A stretch of 64,000 bases of DNA from UBA6898 sp964463135 (GTDB lineage Bacteria > Nitrospirota > Thermodesulfovibrionia > Thermodesulfovibrionales > UBA6898): contig CAYXBA010000001.1 in assembly GCA_964463135.1 (NCBI GenBank), positions 310,001-374,000 on the forward strand, given 5' to 3'. Under the pieces are notes generated by a model. That model was not told the origin of the DNA. It saw only the letters and a list, made by a program, of their open reading frames with translations, and searched no databases. This document shows, piece by piece, positions 1 to 8,398 of this stretch (positions within the stretch are counted from its first letter, which is position 1; every line of letters starts with the position of its first letter). A program made the position numbers and the translations under genes.

Positions 1-488
1 CTGTGCTTGGTCTTGATCTTTTGGTTGATGAGGCTGAGGGTTATGCCTTTCTTCGTTCCCGCCCTGACAGTAAGGACGAATCTGAAACAAAGTTACCGCG
101 TTTAATTGCGCGATATCAGCTATCATTTCCTGTGAGTCTGCTGCTTGCTCTAATCCGTAAAAAGCTTGCAGAGTTCGATACTGGCGGCGGTGATACTCGC
201 CTCGTTCTGTCGCGAGATGAGATAGCCGAACTGTTAAGAGTATTTTTGCCTGAAGGCAGCAATGAAACAAAACTGGTTGATCAGATTGATTCGTATCTGA
301 ACAAGATCGTGGACTTGGGATTTCTGCGTCGCTTGAAGCACCCAGGCGGCCAGTCGCCGATTTTCGAAGTTCGGCGCATTCTTAAGGCCTTTGTCGATGC
401 TCAATGGCTGACAGATTTTGATGAACGTATGGCAGCGTACCGAAAACGATTAATTGAAGAAGGTCAAGGCATAGAACGTGATGAATGA
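1..488 (+). CDS. jetB: Wadjet JetB subunit, 5'-truncated by window edge
   Basis: Last 161 residues of a JetB-type (DUF4194, MukE-like) protein. In Wadjet, JetB binds the kleisin JetA and helps JetC load on DNA. The visible part is helical/winged-helix in character (segments around LLALIRKKL and LGFLRRLKH). The frame is open to the window edge and the family is usually longer, so the true start lies upstream, where jetA (DUF3375) should also be. The stop overlaps the jetC start by 8 nt, fitting translational coupling. The assignment rests partly on the clear jetC and jetD neighbours. Confidence 0.82.
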   Translation, partial: VLGLDLLVDEAEGYAFLRSRPDSKDESETKLPRLIARYQLSFPVSLLLALIRKKLAEFDTGGGDTRLVLSRDEIAELLRVFLPEGSNETKLVDQIDSYLNKIVDLGFLRRLKHPGGQSPIFEVRRILKAFVDAQWLTDFDERMAAYRKRLIEEGQGIERDE

Positions 489-3400
489 GCGCCTAGACCA
501 AGAAATTGTTTCGACCGGTTCGCTTTCAGGGTTTCGTTTACAGCGACTGGAGGTCTTCAACTGGGGCACCTTTGACGGCCGTATCTGGACCTTACAGCTT
601 AATGGAAGGAATGTACTGCTCACAGGAGACATAGGGTCAGGCAAGACGACACTGGTTGATGCTGTTACCACCCTGCTCGTACCGGCGCAAAGAATCTCGT
701 ATAATAAAGCAGCCGGAGCCGATACAAGGGAACGCACTCTGCGCTCCTATGTCATGGGACATTACAAGTCTGAACGCGCTGAAATAGGCGGGGCTGCCAA
801 ACCTGTTCCCTTGCGGAGCCTTAATAGCTACTCCGTAATACTTGGAGTATTTTACAACGCCGATTACGACCAAACGGTAACCCTGTCCCAGGTCTTCTGG
901 ATGAAAGAACTTCAGGGACAGCCCACGCGCTTTTTTGTAGGTGCCGAGCGAGATATGTCGATTGCCGCTGACTTTTCCAATTTCGGTCCGGAAATTGGAA
1001 CGCTGAAAAAGCGATTACGCAAGACAGGCGCGGAACTGTTCGAAACTTTTCCTCATTATGGTTCATGGTTTCGTCGCAGGTTCGGCATTGGCGATGATCA
1101 GGCTCTAGAACTTTTTCATCAGACAGTATCCATGAAGTCTGTCGGCAATCTTACCGATTTCGTGCGTAACCACATGCTGGAGTCCTTTGAGGTGGCATCG
1201 CGGGTAAAGGCTCTGATTTCACATTTCGATGATCTTAACAGGGCACACGAGGCAGTTTTGAAAGCCAAGCGCCAAATGGAGCTATTAGCACCGCTCGTGG
1301 CTGATTGTGACCGCCATGCAGAAATCACTGCCCACAATGAGGAACTACGGGCCTGCCGTGAGGCTCTTAAGCCCTACTTTGCAGGCTTGAAGGTAGGCTT
1401 ATTGGACAAGCACATCTTCTCGTTGAAGGAAGCTCTGGATCGACAAAATGCACACATAGAGCAGTTGGAAAAGAAGAAAATAGCCAGACAAAATGAGGAG
1501 CGGGAACTTCGAAGCAGCATTGCAGACAATGGTGGGGATAGGATCGAACGGCTCGCAGCGGAGATACAAAAGACAGAAGAAGAGTGCAACCAGCGCAAGC
1601 ATAAAGCGACCCGTTACGCTGCATTAGCAAAATCAATTGGCATAGTCGTTCCCGACAGTCCTGATACATTCAGGAACCAACGGGAATCAATTGTCGATTT
1701 AACAGCTAAGGCAGCTGACCGTGAGGCGCAACTGCAAAACGAACTGAATGAAGCAGGCGTATCTTTTACGAAATGGCGTCAGGAGCATGAAGCCCTAAAT
1801 GTAGAAATAAAGAGTCTGAAGTCACGGCGTAGTAACATCCCGGCAGAACAGATGGCTATGCGTACTGCTATTGCTGCGGCACTTAAATTAGCAGAGTCAG
1901 ATATGCCTTATGCCGGAGAGCTGATCCAGATGCGTGCGGGAGAGAGCCAATGGGAGGGTGCTGCGGAGCGAATGCTTCGCAGCTTCGGATTGTCACTCCT
2001 GGTCCCTGATAAACAGTATGCGCAAGTGTCGGCATGGGTGGATCGCACCCACCTGAGGGGACGGCTGGTATATTTCAGAGTGCGTCAATCTGACCGGACC
2101 CCTCTGCCGGAGCTTCACAGCGAATCGCTGGTACGCAAAATTGCGATCAAAGATTCTCCCTTTTACGACTGGCTGGAACGAGAAATCAGCCATCGCTTTA
2201 ATGTTGCCTGTTGCGATACGCCAGAGCAATTCCGTCGTGAGACGCGTGCCATAACATCCGCTGGCCAGATCAAGGGCCAAAGGGAGAGACACGAAAAGGA
2301 TGACCGGCATAGTTTAGCTGACCGCAGTCGTTACGTTCTGGGTTGGTCCAATGAGGCCAAAATAGCCGCTCTCGAAGACAAAAAAAACGGATTGGAAGCC
2401 CGTCTCCGGGAGTTGGCCGAGCTCATCGGCAAGTTTCAGTCAGAACAGACCATGCTTAAAGATCGCCTTTCAACATTGTCGAGGCTGGATGAGTACGCTG
2501 ATTTTCGCGAACTTGACTGGCAATCTCTGGCCGGGGAGATTAGGGCACTTGAGGACGAGAAACAGAAACTGGAATCGGCATCCGACATTCTGCAAACTCT
2601 AACTGCCCGACTTGCAACACTGGTAAGTGAAATTGGTCAATTAGAGGCAGCGCTTGCGGAAAAAAGGCAAAAGCTTGGAGCGACCCAGGCTAGAAGCGAG
2701 GCGGCTGAAAGTCTAAGGATTCAGACCCTCACCCTCATTAACACATCAGAAGGACCCGATCACCAGCTCTATTTTGAACGTCTTGAGGCTATGAGAGGTG
2801 ATGCCCTTGGAGAACACCAGCTTACCCTTGAAACCTGCGACAATCGCGAGCGGGAAATGCGAGAATGGACACAAGGAAAGATCGATAACGAGACTGAAAA
2901 AATTAAACGCCTGCGCGATAAAATTATAGATGCCATGCGCTCATACAGCACAGCTTTTCCTTTAGACACGCAGGAAATAGGTGTCAGTATTGAGGCTGCA
3001 GAAGAATACCGTTCAATGCTATCAAAGCTGAATGAGGATGATCTACCTCGATTTGAAGCACGTTTTAAGGAACTTCTCAACGAGAACACTATCCGCGAAG
3101 TGGCTAACTTTCAGTCTCAACTGAACCGTGAACGTGAAACTATTAAGGAACGTATCGGTCACATCAATGAATCACTAACCCAGATAGATTACAACCCCGG
3201 CCGTTTCATTGTGCTAGAGACTCAAGGCACGCAGGAAGCCGATATCCGGGATTTTCAGAACGACCTCAGGGCGTGTACAGAAGGCACACTCACTGGCTCA
3301 GAAGGCGAGCAATATTCGGAGGTTAAATTTCTTCAGGTAAAGCAGATTATTGAGCGCTTGCGAGGCCGCGAAGGCCTATCCGAAATGGATCGCCGCTGGA

Positions 3401-3846
3401 CATCAAAAGTGACCGACGTGCGTAACTGGTTCACATTTGCAGCCTCGGAGAGATGGCGAGAAGATGGGACAGAGTATGAGCATTATTCTGATTCTGGAGG
3501 CAAATCCGGAGGACAGAAGGAAAAGCTCGCCTATACAATCCTTGCAGCAAGTCTTGCTTATCAGTTCCGCATAGAATGGGGCGCGGTGCGATCCAGATCT
3601 TTCCGGTTTGTTGTCATAGACGAGGCCTTTGGTCGTGGATCGGATGAGTCAGCTCAATATGGATTGAAACTCTTTCAGCAAATGAATCTGCAGCTCCTGA
3701 TCGTTACTCCGCTTCAGAAGATCTATATTATCGAGCCTTTTGTATCAGGTGTAGGCTTCGTGACCAACGATGAAGGCCGTTCCTCAAAACTTCGCAACCT
3801 CTCCATCGAAGAATACCGGAGCGAAAAGGCTCAGGCATCCGAATGA
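481..3846 (+). CDS. jetC: Wadjet JetC, SMC/MukB-like ATPase
   Basis: Motor subunit of the Wadjet anti-plasmid complex: an SMC-family ATPase that extrudes DNA so that small circular plasmids are recognised and cut by JetD. Walker A is at about residues 48-57 (TGDIGSGKTT), long coiled-coil stretches occupy roughly 240-450 and 630-960, the ABC signature is SGGKSGGQ near 1005-1012, and Walker B is VVIDEAFGR near 1043. At about 1120 residues it has the expected length. The frame also allows a GTG three bases earlier (478); I chose the ATG at 481, inside the end of jetB. The jetD start overlaps its stop as ATGA. Confidence 0.93.
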   Translation: MNERLDQEIVSTGSLSGFRLQRLEVFNWGTFDGRIWTLQLNGRNVLLTGDIGSGKTTLVDAVTTLLVPAQRISYNKAAGADTRERTLRSYVMGHYKSERAEIGGAAKPVPLRSLNSYSVILGVFYNADYDQTVTLSQVFWMKELQGQPTRFFVGAERDMSIAADFSNFGPEIGTLKKRLRKTGAELFETFPHYGSWFRRRFGIGDDQALELFHQTVSMKSVGNLTDFVRNHMLESFEVASRVKALISHFDDLNRAHEAVLKAKRQMELLAPLVADCDRHAEITAHNEELRACREALKPYFAGLKVGLLDKHIFSLKEALDRQNAHIEQLEKKKIARQNEERELRSSIADNGGDRIERLAAEIQKTEEECNQRKHKATRYAALAKSIGIVVPDSPDTFRNQRESIVDLTAKAADREAQLQNELNEAGVSFTKWRQEHEALNVEIKSLKSRRSNIPAEQMAMRTAIAAALKLAESDMPYAGELIQMRAGESQWEGAAERMLRSFGLSLLVPDKQYAQVSAWVDRTHLRGRLVYFRVRQSDRTPLPELHSESLVRKIAIKDSPFYDWLEREISHRFNVACCDTPEQFRRETRAITSAGQIKGQRERHEKDDRHSLADRSRYVLGWSNEAKIAALEDKKNGLEARLRELAELIGKFQSEQTMLKDRLSTLSRLDEYADFRELDWQSLAGEIRALEDEKQKLESASDILQTLTARLATLVSEIGQLEAALAEKRQKLGATQARSEAAESLRIQTLTLINTSEGPDHQLYFERLEAMRGDALGEHQLTLETCDNREREMREWTQGKIDNETEKIKRLRDKIIDAMRSYSTAFPLDTQEIGVSIEAAEEYRSMLSKLNEDDLPRFEARFKELLNENTIREVANFQSQLNRERETIKERIGHINESLTQIDYNPGRFIVLETQGTQEADIRDFQNDLRACTEGTLTGSEGEQYSEVKFLQVKQIIERLRGREGLSEMDRRWTSKVTDVRNWFTFAASERWREDGTEYEHYSDSGGKSGGQKEKLAYTILAASLAYQFRIEWGAVRSRSFRFVVIDEAFGRGSDESAQYGLKLFQQMNLQLLIVTPLQKIYIIEPFVSGVGFVTNDEGRSSKLRNLSIEEYRSEKAQASE

Positions 3847-5039
3847 GGTGGACTACACGAGCTGAGTTACAATTGCAGGTGCAAAGGCTATGGGATAAAG
3901 GACGCTTGCTTACCTGTATATCGGGAGATGTTGATCTGTTTCCCTTGCGTTTGACAATTAGAAGGCCGACATCGGCAGAAATGTCTGATCGCTTTGATGA
4001 TGTTCGAGCATGGATCGCCGATCTCCGTAGCGGGAAACACTACCGCATCGTAATGCGAGAAGTCAGGCATCAGGTTATAGGTAGTAATACCATTCCTGAC
4101 GAGATCTGGATAGACAGCCTTGATAATGCCCTGAAGCTTATTGGCAAGAATCAGGAGGCTGAACGCTTCAAATCTGTCCTGGATATCACAAATAGAAGAC
4201 AGCCAGAATTGATCCCATGGATTAGCAAGAATCCTCTAAGGTCGCTGCAGTTAGCTGATGATTGGCCTCTGCTGCTTGATATTACTGTCTGGATGCAGGC
4301 CCATCCACTGCCGGGTATTTATCTGCGCCAGATAGAACTTCAAAACATCCATACAAAGTTCATTGAAACACATCGCGGAGTGTTAATGGAATTATTAGAC
4401 TTGGTTATGACGCCGAGCTCGATAAACACTGAAACTGCAGGGGTGAAACACTTTTGTCGTCGTTATGGTTTTCTGGACAAACCATTGCGCATCCGCTTTC
4501 GTATTTTGGATGCTGAGCTCTCCCTGTTGGCCACAGGAACTGATCAAGATATTGCGGTAAATCAGGATGCTTTTAATCGGCTTGATATGAGGGTCAGGCG
4601 GATCTTTATCACTGAAAATGAGATCAACTATCTGGCTTTCCCAATGTTACCCGGCAGCATAGTCATCTTTGGCGCAGGGTACGGGTTCGAAGCACTGTCG
4701 CAGGCCGAATGGCTACGCCGATGCCCGATCCACTACTGGGGTGACATTGACACTCATGGCTTTGCCATACTCGATCAACTGCGGAATCACTTCCCGCATG
4801 TTGAATCATTTCTGATGGACCGGAACACTCTACTGGAGCATAAGCAGCAGTGGATGAAGGAACCCCAGCCCCTGCGGCGCGTTCTCACTCGACTCACATC
4901 TGAAGAGAACGAGTTGTATGAGGATTTACGCAACAATCGGATAGGGTCTGCTGTCCGTCTTGAACAGGAGAAAATTGGGTTCAGCCACGTTACGGCGACC
5001 CTGAATCAATTCCGATTCGACCAGTGCGGAACCATTTAA
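3843..5039 (+). CDS. jetD: Wadjet JetD, Toprim-domain plasmid nuclease subunit
   Basis: JetD (DUF3322/DUF2220) is the topoisomerase VI-like nuclease of Wadjet that cleaves plasmids trapped by the SMC motor. The C-terminal half shows a Toprim-like metal site: a conserved glutamate in ITENEINYLAF (near 257-267) and the DxD motif in WGDIDTHGFA (near 299-308). The N-terminal half would be the winged-helix DNA-binding part. Length (398 aa) fits. The start overlaps jetC by 4 nt (ATGA). With jetB and jetC this makes a type I-like Wadjet locus whose jetA is outside the window. Confidence 0.92.
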   Translation: MRWTTRAELQLQVQRLWDKGRLLTCISGDVDLFPLRLTIRRPTSAEMSDRFDDVRAWIADLRSGKHYRIVMREVRHQVIGSNTIPDEIWIDSLDNALKLIGKNQEAERFKSVLDITNRRQPELIPWISKNPLRSLQLADDWPLLLDITVWMQAHPLPGIYLRQIELQNIHTKFIETHRGVLMELLDLVMTPSSINTETAGVKHFCRRYGFLDKPLRIRFRILDAELSLLATGTDQDIAVNQDAFNRLDMRVRRIFITENEINYLAFPMLPGSIVIFGAGYGFEALSQAEWLRRCPIHYWGDIDTHGFAILDQLRNHFPHVESFLMDRNTLLEHKQQWMKEPQPLRRVLTRLTSEENELYEDLRNNRIGSAVRLEQEKIGFSHVTATLNQFRFDQCGTI

Positions 5040-5139
5040 TATCTTGCCATAATTTTCAGTTGGAAGCGTGGCTGTCCGACTGGACGATATCAAGTAATGA
5101 ATCGTATTGTGAAACTATCCAATAGACGAGTAACAGGAT

Positions 5140-5613
5140 TTATTTCTTGTCTTTTATCCCCGTGAGATATGCTTCGTAAATTAAAGGTAGTGTTCTGACG
5201 GTAAGGGTTCTGTATCTTAATGTATATTTAAGGTCGTCGATCATTTTTTGAGAAAGTATAAAAATATTTGCACTCTCGTATATATAAACGATCGCAACAG
5301 AAAGTGCTAAATACTCATTTATCAGTATTTCATTTTTTTCTGGATCTGACTCAAGTATTTGTATAGGCTTTAGTTTAGAGATCCAGTAGGTTAAATATCC
5401 AGCTATCTTAAGCGGCTCTGTTCCTTTCATACTATGGTGGGAATTTTCAATTAGATCGCTATGAAGCAATAACTTCCGAATAACTTCAAGGGCAATGGGG
5501 GCAGATAGTTTAAAATTGTTGGGCTCGTTAGCTATTGTGGGAATGATAGCGTTATAAATTGTTTCTATCATTCGTAAATATTTTTTTTCTTGTCTCGATA
5601 ACTTTGGTTTCAT
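5140..5613 (-). CDS. Hypothetical protein, helical, AT-rich gene
   Basis: 157 residues, not recognised. It begins with a basic segment (KPKLSRQEKKYLRMIE) and is predicted mostly alpha-helical, with no signal peptide, metal motif or clear catalytic pattern. It is convergent with jetD and is markedly more AT-rich than the Wadjet genes, suggesting separate acquisition. A hairpin with flanking A/T runs lies just upstream (5639-5669). It is kept as a gene because the frame is open over the whole AT-rich stretch and no better frame overlaps it. Confidence 0.6.
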   Translation of the reverse strand: MKPKLSRQEKKYLRMIETIYNAIIPTIANEPNNFKLSAPIALEVIRKLLLHSDLIENSHHSMKGTEPLKIAGYLTYWISKLKPIQILESDPEKNEILINEYLALSVAIVYIYESANIFILSQKMIDDLKYTLRYRTLTVRTLPLIYEAYLTGIKDKK

Positions 5614-5638
5614 ATTATTCTTGAGCCCTCCCTCAAAA

Positions 5639-5669
5639 TGAAAGGGGGCAAAATTATTTGTCCCCTTTT
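5639..5669. terminator. Bidirectional Rho-independent terminator-like hairpin
   Basis: A G-rich arm (aaagggggcaaa) and a C-rich arm (tttgtcccctttt) form a stem flanked by A and T runs between the genes at 5140-5613 and 5697-5900. It would end the minus-strand transcript coming from 5900. Confidence 0.6.
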
Positions 5670-5696
5670 GTTATGCTCCTGTGAAGTTACATCACA

Positions 5697-5900
5697 TTAT
5701 CTTTTTGATGTTTTCTTTCCGCAAGCTGCTCCCAGCTGCCCGGTCAACGATCGAGCGCCTTCCTCAAACTTATCCCAGTTAATGTTGCGCTTATGCTCGA
5801 CACCAAGGTTTTCCAAGGCGATCTTTGCCACCCCCTGAAAATTCTTAGAACGCTTAACCTTCTCGCATTCTGCAATAAATGCACTTTTCGCAGTAGCCAT
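5697..5900 (-). CDS. Small basic hypothetical protein
   Basis: 67 residues starting MATAKSAFIAECEKVKRS, lysine-rich, not recognised. The frame could be opened 20 codons further upstream, but a strong Shine-Dalgarno (AAAGGAGGAA) sits 5-6 nt before the ATG at 5900, so this start is preferred. The ending (GAACGKKTSKR) is basic and may touch nucleic acid, but nothing shows this directly. It lies between a terminator-like hairpin and a small excisionase-like gene, close to the right end of the first island. Confidence 0.65.
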   Translation of the reverse strand: MATAKSAFIAECEKVKRSKNFQGVAKIALENLGVEHKRNINWDKFEEGARSLTGQLGAACGKKTSKR

Positions 5901-6020
5901 GTTGATTCCTCCTTTCATGGTTAATATCAGTTGATTAGCAGTTAGGAAGCCTATAAACATTGATTTAAAAGAACTCTCGTGAAGGCTTTATCATAAAGAG
6001 AACTTACAAGAAAATTCAAC

Positions 6021-6221
6021 CTATTTATCACTTTCCCACCAGTGGAGCAAGTCTTTTCCTGAAATAAAATAACGCCTTCCCTGCTTTTTAGCTTTTACTT
6101 CTCCGGCCCTGATGTACTTAATGAGCGTTTGGGGGGTATATCCTATTAGGGTTGCAGCAATTTTTATTGGATATAAAGACTGGGGATTGATCTTACTTAA
6201 ATCTATTGCTTCTATGGTCAT
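6021..6221 (-). CDS. Small MerR/excisionase-type helix-turn-helix protein
   Basis: 66 residues with one helix-turn-helix of the HTH_17/excisionase type: PIKIAATLIGYTPQTLIKYI (about 18-37), then a wing with the common Rxx(F/Y)I signature (GRRYFISGKDLLHWW). Such proteins act as recombination directionality factors or small regulators. A strong ribosome site (AAGGAGGAA) precedes the ATG at 6221. Its place about 540 bp from the tRNA-Arg fragment fits an island xis, but no integrase for that island is visible, so it could equally be a regulator. Confidence 0.72.
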   Translation of the reverse strand: MTIEAIDLSKINPQSLYPIKIAATLIGYTPQTLIKYIRAGEVKAKKQGRRYFISGKDLLHWWESDK

Positions 6222-6364
6222 TTCCTCCTTAGTTGTTTATCTATAATAAGGCATACTTAGATGTAATTACAACTAACTTTCTCTAATTACTTATAATAAT
6301 AACAAAACAATGAGAAATGTCAATACATATGACAGGCACGCGTTTAACTATAACCGAGAGAAAA

Positions 6365-6390
6365 AAAGGAAGTAGATTTCTACTTCCTTT
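6365..6390. terminator. Perfect hairpin between A and T runs
   Basis: An 11-bp perfect stem (aaaggaagtag / ctacttccttt) with a 4-nt loop, preceded by a run of A and followed by a T-rich tract. It is a bidirectional terminator candidate. Confidence 0.65.
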
Positions 6391-6398
6391 GAGTTTTG

Positions 6399-6527
6399 TT
6401 AAATTCCGTGCTGCTCCCTGCACTGTCTCACATACTCACAATCTCCGCACATAAAGCTCTGTCGAGGGGAAGAGATGCTCTCCCGGATTCCCCTCAGCAC
6501 CTGGCCGGCAAGATTTTTAAATACTTG
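6399..6527 (-). pseudogene. C-terminal remnant of a Cys-rich (Cas4/RecB-like?) nuclease
   Basis: An open stretch of 42 codons ending in TAA has no start or upstream body. Its end reads MCGDCEYVRQCREQHG, a C-x2-C-x6-C cluster. Such C-terminal cysteines ligate an Fe-S cluster in AddB/Cas4-type PD-(D/E)XK nucleases, so I read it as the tail of a broken nuclease gene. An in-frame TGA immediately precedes the visible part, and no upstream catalytic motif is present. Between here and the tRNA-Arg fragment (6528-6760) I see only an imperfect hairpin near 6568-6594. Confidence 0.4.
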
Positions 6528-6760
6528 TCATGCAAATTATACGTTCAGCATCTCAATATGTAAAAATAGAGAGCAACCCATTTGGGTGCCCTCTTAACTC
6601 TGTGACCGACTACTCAACGCATAGTCGCACATGATCCACTTTTGACGGTGGTGACTTTTGGTGGGGGATTCTGATAAAATGTATCCGCTTTAGCGTGTTT
6701 TAGACACCTTGGCCACTGTGTAACCGGCTGTTTTTAAAGAAAATCAGTGCAGATGAATTA

Positions 6761-6806
6761 ACTTCTAAGCAGTAGGCCACAGGTTCGAATCCTGTCAGGC
6801 GTACCA
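6761..6806 (+). repeat. Partial tRNA-Arg(UCU) 3' half: island attachment scar
   Basis: The sequence matches a tRNA from the anticodon loop to the CCA end: loop CTTCTAA (anticodon UCU), 3' anticodon arm GCAGT, variable loop AGGCC, T arm ACAGG-TTCGAAT-CCTGT, acceptor CAGGCGT, then ACCA. The five bases upstream (ATTAA) cannot pair with GCAGT, so the 5' half is missing. Tyrosine-recombinase islands leave exactly this 3' half at one end, so this should be the right border of the island carrying the Wadjet genes. Confidence 0.8.
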
Positions 6807-6937
6807 ATTCTCTCCCGGATCTGAATTGTGCAGCGACAAGTGATTGGTGATGTGCGGCAGGGATGCTATGATTTTTCCGGTTTTTTCGTTTATACTATCC
6901 AATACCACAGCATCAGGAAGAATGAGTTTTTAGTATG

Positions 6938-7014
6938 GTGGGTGTAGCTCAGTTGGTTAGAGCACCAGGTTGTGGCCCTGGTGGTCGGGGGTTCGAGCCC
7001 CCTCACTCACCCCA
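6938..7014 (+). tRNA. tRNA-His(GUG)
   Basis: Full cloverleaf: acceptor GTGGGTG/CACTCAC, D stem GCTC/GAGC, anticodon stem CCAGG/CCTGG with loop TTGTGGC (anticodon GUG), T stem GGGGG/CCCCT with loop TTCGAGC (one mismatched end pair). CCA is encoded. G at 6937 can serve as G-1, opposite discriminator C, the identity feature of tRNA-His. Confidence 0.97.
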
Positions 7015-7112
7015 TTGCACAGTTGCCCGCAGTTTTGCGGGATGAGAATTTGGATTTGGCTGTCGGAACGTTCTAACGCCTTGTTCCCGATTCATAGATA
7101 AATGTTTTGCAT

Positions 7113-7188
7113 GCGCCTGTAGCTCAGTGGATAGAGCATCAGCCTCCGGAGCTGAGGGCCGGAGGTTCGAATCCTCTCAGGCGCGCCA
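7113..7188 (+). tRNA. tRNA-Arg(CCG)
   Basis: Full cloverleaf: acceptor GCGCCTG/CAGGCGC, D stem GCTC/GAGC, anticodon stem TCAGC/GCTGA with loop CTCCGGA (anticodon CCG), T arm GGAGG-TTCGAAT-CCTCT. CCA is encoded. Confidence 0.97.
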
Positions 7189-7318
7189 ACCAACTTCTGT
7201 TCTGCGGAAATACAAAAAGTTTTCATTGAAGTTGGCCGTTTTGGTTGACTCTGAAATTCATTTTGATTAATATATCTTTTCACTGATCGATGAAGCCACT
7301 TCGTGATCAGTGTTTCCT

Positions 7319-7398
<80 letters not shown>

Positions 7399-7400
7399 AT

Positions 7401-7445
7401 GAAGGGTTGCAGGGGCGCAAGTCCTTGTAACCCTTTACTTTTTTG
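7401..7445 (+). terminator. Terminator after tRNA-Lys
   Basis: Inverted arms (aagggttgcagg / ccttgtaaccctt) followed by a T-rich tract. It lies just inside the island, so it now ends tRNA-Lys transcription. Confidence 0.7.
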
Positions 7446-7582
7446 ACCTATCCTATTTTTCGTCTATTTTTGCCATGGAAGGCGAAGCTCCGATTTATAG
7501 GGAATTTTAGGCCCTATCTGCAGGCAGATTGCAGGCAGGAAACGGCTGACACGTGTGGCAGAGATACCGATCAAAATCACGG

Positions 7583-8383
7583 CTATTTAGGCTTGATGTC
7601 ATTCTTTGGTAACAGCCTTGTTCCGGAATACTGCCGAAGTGAGAATATTATTAATCGCTCATATCCATATTTCTCTTGTAAGTATTGAGTCATTGCGTCT
7701 TGGTTTCTCCTATCGATATCTGTGTCCGCAATAAACACAGTTTGATCCTTCTCAGCGAGAGCATCAGGATCACAAATTCCAGATCCTAATACGTTTCTCA
7801 GTTCTGACTTGCGGAGTCTATCAGCTCGTGGGGACAGTGAGTTTATACAGAGCTGGACTTCTTTTAACTCTTCGGTTGTTCCGCGAGAAGTTATTACGCC
7901 ATCAATTACGTGGCGATATCTAAAAAATGAGCTGTTCATGAAATAGTAACAGGTAAAGGTATGTTTATGGGACGGCTCAGGGCTAATCAGAGTCTCGCTA
8001 CCATAGACCGTAGAGTGAAGCCTTTGCAGTTGCAGGCTGGGATCAATAGTGCCGGATGCATGAAACCACACGATATGAAGATGATGACCATCGCTATCAA
8101 ATGACTCAAACTGCTCTACTGCCCTGCCTATAATGCCATCTAACGTATTCCAGTGATCGATATCACCCACTCGGGAAACGATTTGACCTGAAGAAAGCTC
8201 CTGCCGAAAAACTTCAATCTCTACTGGATCATCACCTTTGATTTTGACTTCGACAAGGTATACTTGATCTTTATATATTCGAAGATCCGGTGTAGGAACT
8301 TGGGCTGTAGGAATGTCTTCGACCTGAAACCCAAAGTTGTTGAGAATATGTTTTATTGTCCCTTTAAGCTTTTCTTCGGTCAT
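7583..8383 (-). CDS. PD-(D/E)XK-like putative nuclease
   Basis: 266 residues, family not recognised. Near residues 32-49 it has PDLRIYKDQVYLVEVKIK, the spacing of a PD-(D/E)XK nuclease core (PD ... E-V-K). Later a DTDIDRRN segment lies in an alpha/beta C-terminal part. It begins 15 nt after the stop of the TIR-like gene and is probably co-transcribed with it, so both may act in one defence system, with this as effector or accessory. No strong ribosome site is visible before the ATG, which suggests coupling. The nuclease call rests on one short motif. Confidence 0.65.
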   Translation of the reverse strand: MTEEKLKGTIKHILNNFGFQVEDIPTAQVPTPDLRIYKDQVYLVEVKIKGDDPVEIEVFRQELSSGQIVSRVGDIDHWNTLDGIIGRAVEQFESFDSDGHHLHIVWFHASGTIDPSLQLQRLHSTVYGSETLISPEPSHKHTFTCYYFMNSSFFRYRHVIDGVITSRGTTEELKEVQLCINSLSPRADRLRKSELRNVLGSGICDPDALAEKDQTVFIADTDIDRRNQDAMTQYLQEKYGYERLIIFSLRQYSGTRLLPKNDIKPK

Positions 8384-8398
8384 GATATGAACTCAAAA

